NCBI RefSeq assembly: GCF_001021555.1
Contig: NZ_LDCP01000001.1
Coordinates: 124,001-188,000, forward strand
Reading direction: 5' to 3'
Length of the DNA stretch: 64,000 bases
DNA from: Aurantiacibacter marinus
GTDB taxonomy: Bacteria > Pseudomonadota > Alphaproteobacteria > Sphingomonadales > Sphingomonadaceae
How positions within the stretch are numbered: the stretch's first letter is position 1; each line of letters opens with the position of its first letter. The notes beneath the pieces are model-generated. The model was not told the DNA's origin and did no database searches. It saw only the letters and a program-made list of their open reading frames with translations. Of the stretch, positions 35,544-44,371 are shown piece by piece. The position numbers were made by a program, and so were the translations under genes.

Positions 35544-36404
35544 ATGGAACAGATCTGGCAAAACCATAAATTGACGGTGATTGCCGTGCTGGTGGCAATC
35601 ATTGCCGCGCTCAGCACGATAGTGATTGTCCCTGAAACACATCAGGCAGTGAAGATCCGGACGGGTGAACCGGTTTCGGTCATCAACCGTTTCGATCCTT
35701 CGCAGACTTTCGGTCAGACAGGTGCCGGCCTTACGTATCGCATTCCGGTAATCGAACGCATCCAGATGGTCGACCGCCGCATTCTCGATCTTGATATGGA
35801 GAATGAAACGGTACTGTCGAATGACCAGCAGCGTCTCGAAGTGAACGCTTATGCACGTTACCGCATTTATAATCCGGTCCTGTTCGTCGAACGCGTGGGC
35901 AGCGAAGAACGGCTGCAGACACAGCTGGCACAGATTCTCACTTCGGTGCTGCGTCAGGAGCTTGGCCGGCGGACCTTCGCCAGCCTTCTGACCGCCGAAC
36001 GCGGCAATGCGATGACCAACATTCGCGATTCGCTCGACACGCAGGCGCGGCAATATGGTGCGCAGATCCTTGATGTGCGGATCAAACGGGCCGATCTTCC
36101 CGAAGGTACTCCGCTGAATGCGGCCTTCACCCGAATGGTTTCGGAACGGCAGGAAGAGGCCGAGACGATCCGTGCGGGCGGGCGGCGCGATGCGCAGATC
36201 ATTCGTGCAGAAGCAGAAGCCGAAGCTGCGCAGATTTATGCCGAGGCTTATAACCAGGACCCGCAGTTCTACGATTTCTTCCGCGCCATGCAGAGCTATC
36301 GCACAACCTTTGGCCCTGCTCGCGAAGGCGAAGATGCCGGTCAAAGCTCCATCGTGATGGACGGCGATAATGAATATCTGCGGCAGTTCCGCGGCGGCCG
36401 ATAG
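35544..36404 (+). CDS. hflC: HflC, membrane protease FtsH modulator
   Basis: 286 residues, starting one base after the hflK stop. An N-terminal membrane helix (LTVIAVLVAIIAALSTIVIV) is followed by the SPFH domain (ETHQAVKIRTGEPVSVINRF, GLTYRIPVIERIQMVDRRI) and a long C-terminal coiled coil with alternating charges (RAEAEAEAAQIYAEAYNQDP). The C-terminus has a family segment DPQFYDFFRAMQSYRTTF. It pairs with HflK. The tandem order hflK-hflC-htrA-type protease is common in sphingomonads and groups membrane and periplasmic quality control. Confidence 0.95.
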   Translation: MEQIWQNHKLTVIAVLVAIIAALSTIVIVPETHQAVKIRTGEPVSVINRFDPSQTFGQTGAGLTYRIPVIERIQMVDRRILDLDMENETVLSNDQQRLEVNAYARYRIYNPVLFVERVGSEERLQTQLAQILTSVLRQELGRRTFASLLTAERGNAMTNIRDSLDTQARQYGAQILDVRIKRADLPEGTPLNAAFTRMVSERQEEAETIRAGGRRDAQIIRAEAEAEAAQIYAEAYNQDPQFYDFFRAMQSYRTTFGPAREGEDAGQSSIVMDGDNEYLRQFRGGR

Positions 36405-36502
36405 GTCTCCGACTACAGCTGTCGTTAAAGCATGGTTCAGCCGCCTTGCGCTGCAAAGGACCTGGGACGGATACAGATTTGAACAAAGAGGATAACAAGG
36501 AC

Positions 36503-38056
36503 GTGAAGCCAGTGCGCTATTCCTACGCTATCACCTCAGCCCTGCTTGTTGGCGGCGCTGCTGTTTCGCTTATCACCGGCAACCCGGCTGGAGCCCAGGT
36601 GGCCCAGAACGACCGCATCCAGATGGACAATGTCGTCCCGAGCGCCGGAGCACCTGCCAGTTTTGCCGATCTGACCGAGCAATTGCAGCCTGCGGTGGTC
36701 AACATCTCGACCAGGCAGACAGTAACGGTAGAGCAGCAGGCCAACCCCTTTGCCGGCACGCCGTTCGGCCAGTTCTTCGGGCGCCGTCAGCAACAGCAAC
36801 AGGCGCCCTCTGCCCCGCAGACACGCGAAGCGACTTCGCTGGGTTCCGGCTTCCTCGTTTCAGCGGATGGCTATGTCGTAACGAACAATCACGTTGTTTC
36901 GCCGGACGCGCGAGCGACCTTGGAAGAGGTCACCGTTACCCTGCCCGATGGCACGGAATATGAAGCCGAGCTGATCGGCACAGATGCCGCGAGCGATCTC
37001 GCCGTCCTGAAAATCACGCGCGCAGAGCCGTTTCCCTTCGTCCGCTTCGGCAATTCCAGCCAGGCCCGCGTGGGTGACTGGGTGATCGCCATCGGCAATC
37101 CGTTCGGCCTTGGCGGCACAGTAACCAGCGGGATCGTTTCCAGTGTGCTGCGCAACGTCGGCTCCGGCGCGTATGATCGCTTCCTGCAAACAGATGCGGC
37201 GATCAATCGCGGCAATTCGGGCGGCCCTCTGTTCGACATGCAGGGCAATGTGATCGGCATCAACAATGCCATCCTGTCACCATCGGGCGGCAGCGTCGGA
37301 ATTGGTCTGGCGATCCCGGCCGAGGTTGCAGAGCCAATCGTCAACCAGCTGATCGCAGGCGAAGAAATCCAGCGTGGTTATCTGGGTGTTCAAATCCAGC
37401 CGGTGAATGAAGATATCGCCGACGCGCTGGGTATCGCGAAGAACCGCGGCGAACTGGTGCAGATGGTCCAGCCGGACCAGCCTGCGCAGCAAGCTGGCCT
37501 GCGTTCGGGCGATGTGGTGCTTTCGGTCAATGGCGAAGACATCACGCCCGACCGGACCTTGTCGTTCATTGTTGCCAATATCGCGCCCGGTACAACTGTG
37601 CCAGTGACCTACATCCGCGATGGCGAACGCCGCCGTACGAACGTGACCGTGGGCCGCCGCCCGAGCGAACAAGAGCTCGCGCAGCAGCAGATGTTCAATG
37701 ATGACGACGAGCCGGACAGCGGCATGACGCCGGGCGATTCGAGCAGTCTGGTCGAGAGTGCTCTGGGCATTCAGGCCATCCCGATCGATGCAACCATCGC
37801 CCGCCAGCTTGGCGTCCCATCCGATACGCAGGGCCTTGCCATCACCGGTGTGGACGGCAATTCCGATGCGGCAAGGCGCGGGCTTTCACGCGGGGTTATG
37901 ATCCTGAGCGCCAACAGCCGGGCGGTTCCGACCCTGGAAGCACTGGAGGAGGTTATTGCCGATGCGCGCGCTGCGGGCCGCAATGCAGTTCTCCTGCGGG
38001 TGCAGGCGCGCCGCGGCCAGCCCCAGCTTGTTCCTGTTCGTCTCAACGACGAATAG
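36503..38056 (+). CDS. Do-family periplasmic serine protease (DegP/MucD type)
   Basis: 517 residues from GTG 36503; TTG 36479 and TTG 36446 are possible earlier starts. A signal peptide (YAITSALLVGGAAVSLITG, ending near AGAQ) leads to a trypsin-like protease with His130 (TNNHVV), Asp165 (SDLAVLK) and Ser239 (GNSGGP). Two PDZ domains follow (about 280-375 and 410-510). The regulatory loop contains an oligo-glutamine run (GRRQQQQQAP). It degrades or chaperones misfolded envelope proteins. It follows hflC at a 98-bp gap. A good intrinsic terminator lies at 38080-38115. Confidence 0.94.
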   Translation: MKPVRYSYAITSALLVGGAAVSLITGNPAGAQVAQNDRIQMDNVVPSAGAPASFADLTEQLQPAVVNISTRQTVTVEQQANPFAGTPFGQFFGRRQQQQQAPSAPQTREATSLGSGFLVSADGYVVTNNHVVSPDARATLEEVTVTLPDGTEYEAELIGTDAASDLAVLKITRAEPFPFVRFGNSSQARVGDWVIAIGNPFGLGGTVTSGIVSSVLRNVGSGAYDRFLQTDAAINRGNSGGPLFDMQGNVIGINNAILSPSGGSVGIGLAIPAEVAEPIVNQLIAGEEIQRGYLGVQIQPVNEDIADALGIAKNRGELVQMVQPDQPAQQAGLRSGDVVLSVNGEDITPDRTLSFIVANIAPGTTVPVTYIRDGERRRTNVTVGRRPSEQELAQQQMFNDDDEPDSGMTPGDSSSLVESALGIQAIPIDATIARQLGVPSDTQGLAITGVDGNSDAARRGLSRGVMILSANSRAVPTLEALEEVIADARAAGRNAVLLRVQARRGQPQLVPVRLNDE

Positions 38057-38079
38057 AGAAACCGGCCTTTTCGAAAAAG

Positions 38080-38115
38080 CGCCCGGCGCCGCCCATGCGG
38101 TTTGCCGGGCGTTTT
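38080..38115 (+). terminator. Intrinsic terminator after the Do-family protease gene
   Basis: The stem cgcccggc (38080-38087) pairs with gccgggcg (38104-38111) across a 16-base loop and is followed by TTTTCGTTT. The stem is preceded by AAAAAG, so it may also work on the opposite strand. Confidence 0.75.
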
Positions 38116-38183
38116 CGTTTGTGGGCAAGCGTGGTGATCAAGGCTGAGGCCCCCGCGATCACAGGCCAGCTGCGAACCTCTGG

Positions 38184-40400
38184 TTAAAACCGCTGTTCGT
38201 TGATCAGATCATCGGCCATGCGGCGTTGCCGGGGCTGGTCTCTCGGCAAGTCCTGCCCGGTCGCCTGCTCCAGAAAATCATCGCTCGCGGCCTGCGGAGG
38301 CTTCTGCGGGCTTTGTCCGCCAGCAGGCCGATTGGGACTGCGGGTGCCGCCACGCTGTTCATCCATCCCGCGCGGATCGAGCGGATCACGGCGGATATCG
38401 CTGCCTTCGCCTTCCACGTCGAAACCTTCGTCCCGCGCACGATTGGTGCGACCCGGCTCGACCAGATTGCCCTGCTCGTCGATGTAGTAATAATAATCGC
38501 CTTCCTCGCCGTAATACAGCTCATCGTCAGGCTCCAACTCCCAGTCCGGCAGCTTGAGATCGGTATCGAATTCCTCCACCGGGCGATCCCGCACGGCGTA
38601 TCGCATATAGGCAGCAAACGCGCGCGCCGGCGCAGTGCCGCCCTGCAAGCCTGCAACACGGCCATTATCGTCACGCCCCATCCAGACGCCGGTGGTGACG
38701 CCACTGGAAAAGCCGACGAAATAGCCGTCGCGGCTGGAATTGGTCGTGCCGGTCTTGCCCGCCACCGGCCTGCCGATCTGCGCCGCGCGGCCCGTGCCGG
38801 TGGCCACAGCGGTTTGCAGCAGATCGGTGATTCCGGCCGCCACGTAATCGGGCACAAGGCGGTAGCTGCGGGCATTGGAGTGGCGGTATATTTCCTCACC
38901 ATCAGGCGTGGTCACGCGCAAGATACCGTAAGGCTCAACCGATTGGCCACCTGCAGAAACGGCGGCATAGGCCCGGGCCATATCGATCAGCCGAACTTCG
39001 GAAGACCCCAGTGTCATCGAAGGGACGGTGGCAATCGGCGTCGTGATGCCGAAACGCCGTGCCATGCTGGCAACGTTGGAGAAGCCCACTTCATTACCAA
39101 GCTGCGCCGCAACCGAGTTCTTGGAATAGGCGAATGCCGTGCGCACATCGATCTGGCCGGCATAATTGCCGCCGGAATTGCGCGGACTCCAGCCGTCGAT
39201 GGTGACGGGCACGTCCTGCACATTATCGTCAGGCGTATAACCTGCCTCCAGCGCCGCCAGATAAACGAACAGCTTGAAGGATGATCCGGGCTGACGCATC
39301 GCATCGGTCGCGCGGTTGTAATTGCTGGTTACGTAATCTGTACCGCCGACCAAAGCCAGAATCGCCCCGTCCCGGTCCAGACTGACCAGCGCACCCTGCG
39401 CCCCCTCCGGCGCATTGCTTTGCACAGAAGCAGTGGCCGCACGCTGCATCCCGACATCGATCGTGGTCCAGACCTCGATCGGTTCGAACGTGCCGTTTGG
39501 CAGCAACAGATCAAGCTGGGGAAGCGCCCAATCGGTGAAATAGCGGATCGAATTCTGGCCCATCTCCTCGCGCAGATTGACAGCCTCTACATTCACCTCG
39601 CGCGCCACTGCGGGATCAAGGCCGCCATAACGCACCATCTGCCCGATCACGACATTGGCGCGGCCAACCGCGGCCTCGACATCGGCAGTGGGTGAATATC
39701 GGCTGGGCGCTTTTACAAGACCGGCGATGATCGCGGCTTCTTCCAGGCTGAGAGTCGTTGCAGAATGGCTGAAGAATTTGCGGCTCGCGCTGTCGATGCC
39801 GTATGCGCCGCCGCCGAAATAGACCTTGTTGAGATAAAGTTCGAGAATCTCGTCCTTGGTAAAATTCCACTCCAGCGCCATCGCCAGCACGGCCTCGCGC
39901 GCCTTGCGGCCCATCGTGCGGTTCGAATTGAGGAATACGTTGCGGGCCAGCTGCTGCGTGATGGTGGAGGTCGCACTGACCTGCCGGTCCTCGGCCGCGG
40001 CATTGTATACCGCACGCGCCAGCCCCATCGGGTCCACACCGAAATGGGAATAATAACGATGGTCTTCTACAGAGACCATCGCATCCTTCATTACCTGCGG
40101 AATCTCATCGGCATCCAGCCATTGGCCATAGCTTGGCCCAAGCTCGACGATCTCGGATCCGTCGCGGGCGCGCACCAGAATGGTCTGGCCATTCTGGCTC
40201 TGCTTGAGCTCTGCATAAGACGGCATGGATTGCGCGGCGAAATACACCGAAGTGAACAGGCCAATCGCACCAAGGATAGCGAGCAACAACCCGCCCACGG
40301 TCAGACGCTTGGTCCAACGCCAAATCCCGGCCTTCCAGCCGCGCGGAGCCGTATCCCGCATTTTTTGTGTGCTGGAGCGAGTGCCCCGACGTTTGGCCAT
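38184..40400 (-). CDS. Class A penicillin-binding protein (PBP1A type)
   Basis: 738 residues. A basic cytoplasmic tail and a membrane anchor (LTVGGLLLAILGAIGLFTSVYF) lead to a glycosyltransferase-51 domain (MVSVEDHRYYSHFGVDPMG with the catalytic Glu, TSTITQQLARNVFL) and a transpeptidase domain with Ser in PGSSFKLFVYL, SKNS in AYSKNSVAAQLGNEV and KTGTTNSSRD. It builds and cross-links peptidoglycan. The C-terminus is a low-complexity acidic and tyrosine-rich tail (DELYYGEEGDYYYYIDEQGN) and then a Pro/Arg/Gln tail. It stands alone on the minus strand, with a good promoter candidate at 40464-40492. Confidence 0.94.
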   Translation of the reverse strand: MAKRRGTRSSTQKMRDTAPRGWKAGIWRWTKRLTVGGLLLAILGAIGLFTSVYFAAQSMPSYAELKQSQNGQTILVRARDGSEIVELGPSYGQWLDADEIPQVMKDAMVSVEDHRYYSHFGVDPMGLARAVYNAAAEDRQVSATSTITQQLARNVFLNSNRTMGRKAREAVLAMALEWNFTKDEILELYLNKVYFGGGAYGIDSASRKFFSHSATTLSLEEAAIIAGLVKAPSRYSPTADVEAAVGRANVVIGQMVRYGGLDPAVAREVNVEAVNLREEMGQNSIRYFTDWALPQLDLLLPNGTFEPIEVWTTIDVGMQRAATASVQSNAPEGAQGALVSLDRDGAILALVGGTDYVTSNYNRATDAMRQPGSSFKLFVYLAALEAGYTPDDNVQDVPVTIDGWSPRNSGGNYAGQIDVRTAFAYSKNSVAAQLGNEVGFSNVASMARRFGITTPIATVPSMTLGSSEVRLIDMARAYAAVSAGGQSVEPYGILRVTTPDGEEIYRHSNARSYRLVPDYVAAGITDLLQTAVATGTGRAAQIGRPVAGKTGTTNSSRDGYFVGFSSGVTTGVWMGRDDNGRVAGLQGGTAPARAFAAYMRYAVRDRPVEEFDTDLKLPDWELEPDDELYYGEEGDYYYYIDEQGNLVEPGRTNRARDEGFDVEGEGSDIRRDPLDPRGMDEQRGGTRSPNRPAGGQSPQKPPQAASDDFLEQATGQDLPRDQPRQRRMADDLINEQRF

Positions 40401-40463
40401 CAGCCCTTATATTCCTGCAACTGGACGCTTCGCGCGCCCCTGCCACCCTGTGAAGAGCCACAT

Positions 40464-40492
40464 TGTATAAGGCAAATATAATAAGGCGTGAA
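40464..40492 (-). promoter_or_regulatory. Putative promoter of the PBP1A gene
   Basis: On the minus strand TTCACG (40492-40487) and TATACA (40469-40464) are 17 bases apart in the only AT-rich patch of this intergenic region, about 65 bp before the PBP start. Confidence 0.4.
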
Positions 40493-40504
40493 CGGCCATC
40501 GCGC

Positions 40505-40915
40505 TCAATCGCCTGCTTTATCCTCCGGTTCGAACGCGAGCGACGCACTGTTGATGCAATACCGCAGGCCTTCGGGGCCTGGTCCATCGGGAAAAACGTG
40601 GCCGAGATGGCCTTCGCAGGCTGCGCACACAACTTCGGTGCGGACCATGCCGAGGCTTTCATCCTGATGCACGTCGACTGCATCGGCAGATGTGGGATCG
40701 GTAAAGCTGGGCCAGCCCGAACCGCTGTTATACTTCGTGTCGCTTTCAAACACAGGCAGACCGCAGCCAGCGCATTTGTAGATGCCCGCTGCCTTGTTCT
40801 TTTCGTACTTGCCGGTGAAAGCCCGCTCCGTCCCGGCTTCGCGCAAGACGTGGTATTGTTCCGGTGTCAGCTTTTCGCGCCACTGCGCTTCGGTGAGTTC
40901 GACTTTGTCTGGCAT
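40505..40915 (-). CDS. msrB: Peptide-methionine (R)-S-oxide reductase
   Basis: 136 residues from ATG 40915, preceded by GAGGAGAAT. Two zinc CxxC pairs are visible ([11 protein letters not shown] and [14 protein letters not shown]), with [12 protein letters not shown] between them and the catalytic Cys in [12 protein letters not shown]. It repairs methionine-R-sulfoxide, complementary to MsrA. A long in-frame extension upstream to 41026 is rejected because the ribosome site and family length favour 40915. A region of repeated hairpins lies directly upstream. Confidence 0.95.
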   Translation of the reverse strand: MPDKVELTEAQWREKLTPEQYHVLREAGTERAFTGKYEKNKAAGIYKCAGCGLPVFESDTKYNSGSGWPSFTDPTSADAVDVHQDESLGMVRTEVVCAACEGHLGHVFPDGPGPEGLRYCINSASLAFEPEDKAGD

Positions 40916-40937
40916 AATATTCTCCTCAAGCGCCGGC

Positions 40938-41100
40938 GGGGCCATCCGGCCCCTTGGCTTTCCTCGCTTTCGGGCAGGCAAGCTGCCCACGCTGCGGGCG
41001 GCCATTCGGCCTCGCGGTCGCTGCACGACCGTTTGGGCGAGCTATCTATCGTGTCTGTGTATATCGGTTTGCGGCCAGCAAACCGCAAGGCCGCCCAAAC
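40938..41100. repeat. Array of five or six hairpins between msrB and a glutathione transferase gene
   Basis: The 202-bp gap 40916-41117 holds no gene but is packed with inverted repeats: ggggcc/ggcccc at 40938-40953, gggcag/ctgccc at 40972-40988, ggcc/ggcc at 41000-41011, cggtcg/cgaccg at 41015-41031 and cggtttgc/gcaaaccg at 41065-41085. An outer pair, gtttgggcg (41031-41039) with cgcccaaac (41092-41100), encloses the last. Dense intergenic hairpins like this suggest a REP/MITE-like mobile repeat or a structured leader of msrB. Confidence 0.6.
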
Positions 41101-41117
41101 CCGGCTTGCCGTGAGAA

Positions 41118-41789
41118 TCAATCATTCACGTCCGCATAGTGCTTTGGCGGAGGCAGGCCATCCATCTTCTGGCGCAGTAGCGGGCCGAAACTTGGGCGAC
41201 TTTTCATCACCCGGTACCATTCATGCGCACTGGTATGGTCGGACCAGTCCATATCACCCAGGTAATCGACCACGGAAATCTGCGCAGCCGCGGCAAAATC
41301 GGCGAGGCTCAACTGTTCACCTGCCAGCCACCGGCGATTGTCCACCAGCCAGTCGATGTAATCGAGATATTCGTGCAGCAGCCGTGATGTTTCGCGCAAG
41401 GTCTTGCTGTCGGGCGACTGCCGCAGAACCAGCCGCTTGCGCATCTTTTCATGCAGCAATGGCCCGGTGATATCGCCGAAAAAACTTTCATCGAACAAAG
41501 CGACCAGCCGCCGCACTTCCGCGCGCGCGCGGGCCGATCCAAGGATCAGCGGGCGTTCCGCCACTGTCTCTTCCAGATATTCGCAAATCGCCTGACTGTC
41601 GATCAGTGCCCAATTGCGCACCGAATCGTGCAGCACGGGCACGCGGCCAGCAGGATTCAGGCGACGGAATTCTTCGCCCGCATCCCACGGATACAGCGTG
41701 ATCGGATCATAGGCGATCGACTTTTCGCCCAGGACGAGCTGCACCTTGCGGCTGAAAGGACAGAGCGGGAAATGATAGAGGTGCCACAT
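41118..41789 (-). CDS. Glutathione S-transferase family protein
   Basis: 223 residues. The thioredoxin-like N-domain opens WHLYHFPLCPFSRKVQLVLG, with LCPFS in the place of the active-site residue, so Cys may be the thiol partner. The cis-Pro is in GRVPVLHD and the glutathione-binding DSQAICEYLEET follows. A helical C-domain ends with LADFAAAAQISVVDYLGDMDW. Possible roles are conjugation or glutathione-dependent reduction. No signal peptide. It stands alone, upstream of the hairpin array and msrB. Confidence 0.88.
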   Translation of the reverse strand: MWHLYHFPLCPFSRKVQLVLGEKSIAYDPITLYPWDAGEEFRRLNPAGRVPVLHDSVRNWALIDSQAICEYLEETVAERPLILGSARARAEVRRLVALFDESFFGDITGPLLHEKMRKRLVLRQSPDSKTLRETSRLLHEYLDYIDWLVDNRRWLAGEQLSLADFAAAAQISVVDYLGDMDWSDHTSAHEWYRVMKSRPSFGPLLRQKMDGLPPPKHYADVND

Positions 41790-41862
41790 GGTTGGCTGAC
41801 GCTATTGCCTCAACGGCGCGCGGCGGTCCAGCATCTCAATTCAGTAATGCAATCAGTGCTGT

Positions 41863-42303
41863 TTATTCGGCGCGTTCTGCCGACAATGTTTCAGGCAGCA
41901 TTTCGGGCAAGCGATCGGCCAATTCGCGCAATTGCGGAAGCATCCCTTGGAGTGCGCCTGCCATGCCAGCCAGCGCCGTCATCATTTCAGGCAACCGCTG
42001 TGCTACCTGCTGCGGAGCGTCCCGGCCTTCCATACCGACAAGATCGCGCACCCGCGCATCGGGATCGATCGCCGGACCACCCTCTCCCGTCGCTTCTGAA
42101 GCGGCCTGCGCCAGAGTACCAACGGGCAGTTCCATCAGCACACCGACCAGAGCAGCGGCAGTCAGCGCCACCTGGTCCTGCGTAGCTGGATCTTCCAGAG
42201 CTTCCGCAACTGCCGCCATAGGCGCTTCCCCGGCAGCTTGCGCAAAGGCCGGCGTGGATGCGGCCCCGAAAAACAGGGCCACGGTGATCAAGGGCAAACG
42301 CAT
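41863..42303 (-). CDS. Secreted Ala/Glu-rich protein, unknown
   Basis: 146 residues from ATG 42303, with a GAGACTG-type ribosome site upstream. Signal peptide LITVALFFGAASTPAFA. The mature protein is helical, rich in Ala, Glu, Met and Leu, with an amphipathic C-terminal stretch (LPEMMTALAGMAGALQGMLP) and no cysteine. I do not recognise the family; similar small periplasmic proteins are frequent in Erythrobacteraceae. No catalytic motif is seen. It is separated from the next minus-strand gene by 69 bp, so the two may share a transcript. Confidence 0.7.
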   Translation of the reverse strand: MRLPLITVALFFGAASTPAFAQAAGEAPMAAVAEALEDPATQDQVALTAAALVGVLMELPVGTLAQAASEATGEGGPAIDPDARVRDLVGMEGRDAPQQVAQRLPEMMTALAGMAGALQGMLPQLRELADRLPEMLPETLSAERAE

Positions 42304-42372
42304 CGCGTCAGTCTCCAGCAATAGCGGTGTTGTGCATTTGTCGCACGAGCCGGATGAGCCGCCGGTGAATGC

Positions 42373-42753
42373 CTATTCGGCGGGCAAAAGCCCCAGGCAC
42401 GCGGGCATCACATCGTCAATTGTGCCATTGTCCCGCAATTGCTGCGCTTCGGCGGACAGCGCGGCCGAAATCTGCGCGCGGTCAAGCTCGGCCTCGTCCA
42501 TAACCTGCGCGCTGGCACGAACGAAAAATTCCTGCCCGCGCTCCGCCATGGCGGGGTAACGCAGCGCGCCTGCCTGCCCGTTTACTTGCCCGTTCGCGGT
42601 CAAGGCAAATGCGGCTGAACACCGCACCAGCATCCGGTGCTCCAGACTGAGGGAGGGTGCATCCTCCCGCGAAGCACTATCCTGCGGGACAGCTTCCTGA
42701 GGAATTGCAAGAAGGGCAAGAAAGGGGGCGAGCAGGGGCACAAGCAGCGTCAT
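42373..42753 (-). CDS. Small secreted protein, unknown
   Basis: 126 residues with an N-terminal hydrophobic signal-like stretch (LLVPLLAPFLALLAIPQEAV). Two cysteines (MLVRCSAAFALT and MPACLGLLPAE) could form a disulfide. The middle includes RYPAMAERGQEFFVRASAQV and a helical DRAQISAALSAEAQQLRDN. The C-terminal pattern is similar to small periplasmic proteins of sphingomonads, but I cannot name a function. It lies upstream of the other small secreted protein on the same strand and is divergent from gabD by 115 bp. Confidence 0.7.
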   Translation of the reverse strand: MTLLVPLLAPFLALLAIPQEAVPQDSASREDAPSLSLEHRMLVRCSAAFALTANGQVNGQAGALRYPAMAERGQEFFVRASAQVMDEAELDRAQISAALSAEAQQLRDNGTIDDVMPACLGLLPAE

Positions 42754-42868
42754 GCCCTGATCTATAGCAGAACGATCTGAACGCTGGCTTCACGAATATT
42801 CCCGCGCACAAGGAAATACCTTGAAGCCCGGCGGGCCGATGCGGATATGGGCGGCAACAGGAGACTTT

Positions 42869-44299
42869 ATGACCGATTATCCCACGCTCCACTTGTTGAT
42901 TGATGGCGAGCAGCATTCCGGCGACGGACGCAAGACCGAAGATGTTATCAATCCGGCAACCGAAGAAGTGCTCGGCACGCTTCCCCATGCGACGCCTGCC
43001 GATCTGGACCGCGCGCTGGAAGCGGCGCAGCGCGGCTTTCACGAATGGCGGCGGACCTCGGCGGACAAGCGCGCTTCCATCCTGACCAAGGCCGCAGGCC
43101 TGATCCGGGAACGGGCGAAGGAAATTGGCGAAACGCTTTGCCTGGAACAGGGCAAGCCAGTTGCCGAAGGGCGCGGCGAAGCGAGCTATTCAGCCAATCT
43201 GCTGGAATTTTACGCACAGGAATGCAAGCGCATCTATGGCCGCACGCTGGTGCGCGGCGAAGGTGCGCGTGCCGAAGTGCAATATCACCCCGTCGGCCCC
43301 ATCGCAGGCTTCGCTCCGTGGAATTTTCCCGCGATCAATGTGATGCGCAAGATCGGCGGCGCGCTGGCAGCGGGCTGTTCCGTGATCGTCAAGCCGAGCG
43401 AAGAAACACCTGCATCCGGCATCGCCGTGGTGCAGGCCCTGCTCGATTCCGGCGTTCCCGGCGGCGTAGTGCAATGCGTGTTCGGTGTGCCGAGTGATGT
43501 GAGCGAGCAATTGATCGGCTCCCCCATCATCCGCAAAATCACTTTCACCGGCTCCACCCCGGTGGGCAAGCAATTGGCGAAGATGGCTGCAGACGATCTC
43601 AAGATCGCCACCATGGAACTGGGCGGACATGGTCCGGTGCTGGTGTTTAACGATAGTGATTTGACCAAAGTGCTCGACACGATGGTTGCGAACAAATTCC
43701 GCAATGCCGGCCAGGTTTGCGTCAGCCCCACCCGCTTCCTAATCGAAGAAGACATTTTCGATAAATTCCGGGACGGCTTTGTGGAACGCGCCAAGGCTTT
43801 GACGGTCGGCAATGGCATGGACAAGGGCACCGATATGGGCCCGATGGCGAATGCCCGCGGGCTCGACAATATCGCCAAGCTGATCGCCAATGCGCAGGAC
43901 AAGGGCGCAAACCTGCTGACCGGCGGAGAGCGGATCGGCAATCAGGGCTTCTTCTTCCAACCTACCGTGCTGAGCGAAGTGCCGCTTGATTCCGATATCA
44001 TGAACAATGAACCTTTCGGCCCCGTCGCCATCCTCAATGCGATGCCCGGCGAAGCTGCGATGATCGAAGAAGCGAACCGCCTGCCATACGGCCTAGCAGC
44101 ATATGCATGGACAAATGATCCCGCACGCCGCCGCCGCCTTGCCGCAGAGGTGGAGGCCGGAATGCTGGCGATTAACACCGGCGGCGTGTCCACCGTCGAT
44201 GCGCCGTTTGGCGGGGTCAAATGGTCGGGATACGGCAGCGAGGATGGCCGCGAAGGCGTGATGGCCTGCATGGTCGTAAAGGCCATTCACGAGGGCTGA
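42869..44299 (+). CDS. gabD: NAD(P)-dependent succinate-semialdehyde dehydrogenase
   Basis: 476 residues from ATG 42869, with CAGGAGA before it; an in-frame start at 42821 is less likely. ALDH motifs: FAPWNFPAINVMRKIGGA, FTGSTPVGKQLAKMAADD, the general-base Glu in TMELGGHGPVLVF and the catalytic Cys in NAGQVCVSPTRF. It matches the GabD-like subclass, which oxidises succinate semialdehyde to succinate. The substrate assignment is by similarity; other short aldehydes are possible. No GABA aminotransferase is adjacent. Confidence 0.85.
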   Translation: MTDYPTLHLLIDGEQHSGDGRKTEDVINPATEEVLGTLPHATPADLDRALEAAQRGFHEWRRTSADKRASILTKAAGLIRERAKEIGETLCLEQGKPVAEGRGEASYSANLLEFYAQECKRIYGRTLVRGEGARAEVQYHPVGPIAGFAPWNFPAINVMRKIGGALAAGCSVIVKPSEETPASGIAVVQALLDSGVPGGVVQCVFGVPSDVSEQLIGSPIIRKITFTGSTPVGKQLAKMAADDLKIATMELGGHGPVLVFNDSDLTKVLDTMVANKFRNAGQVCVSPTRFLIEEDIFDKFRDGFVERAKALTVGNGMDKGTDMGPMANARGLDNIAKLIANAQDKGANLLTGGERIGNQGFFFQPTVLSEVPLDSDIMNNEPFGPVAILNAMPGEAAMIEEANRLPYGLAAYAWTNDPARRRRLAAEVEAGMLAINTGGVSTVDAPFGGVKWSGYGSEDGREGVMACMVVKAIHEG

Positions 44300-44371
44300 C
44301 CTGCACCATCCACGCTTGCCAACGGCCCGGCCCGCTGCCACGCTTTCATCAAGAAATAGCTGGGGGGGCAT

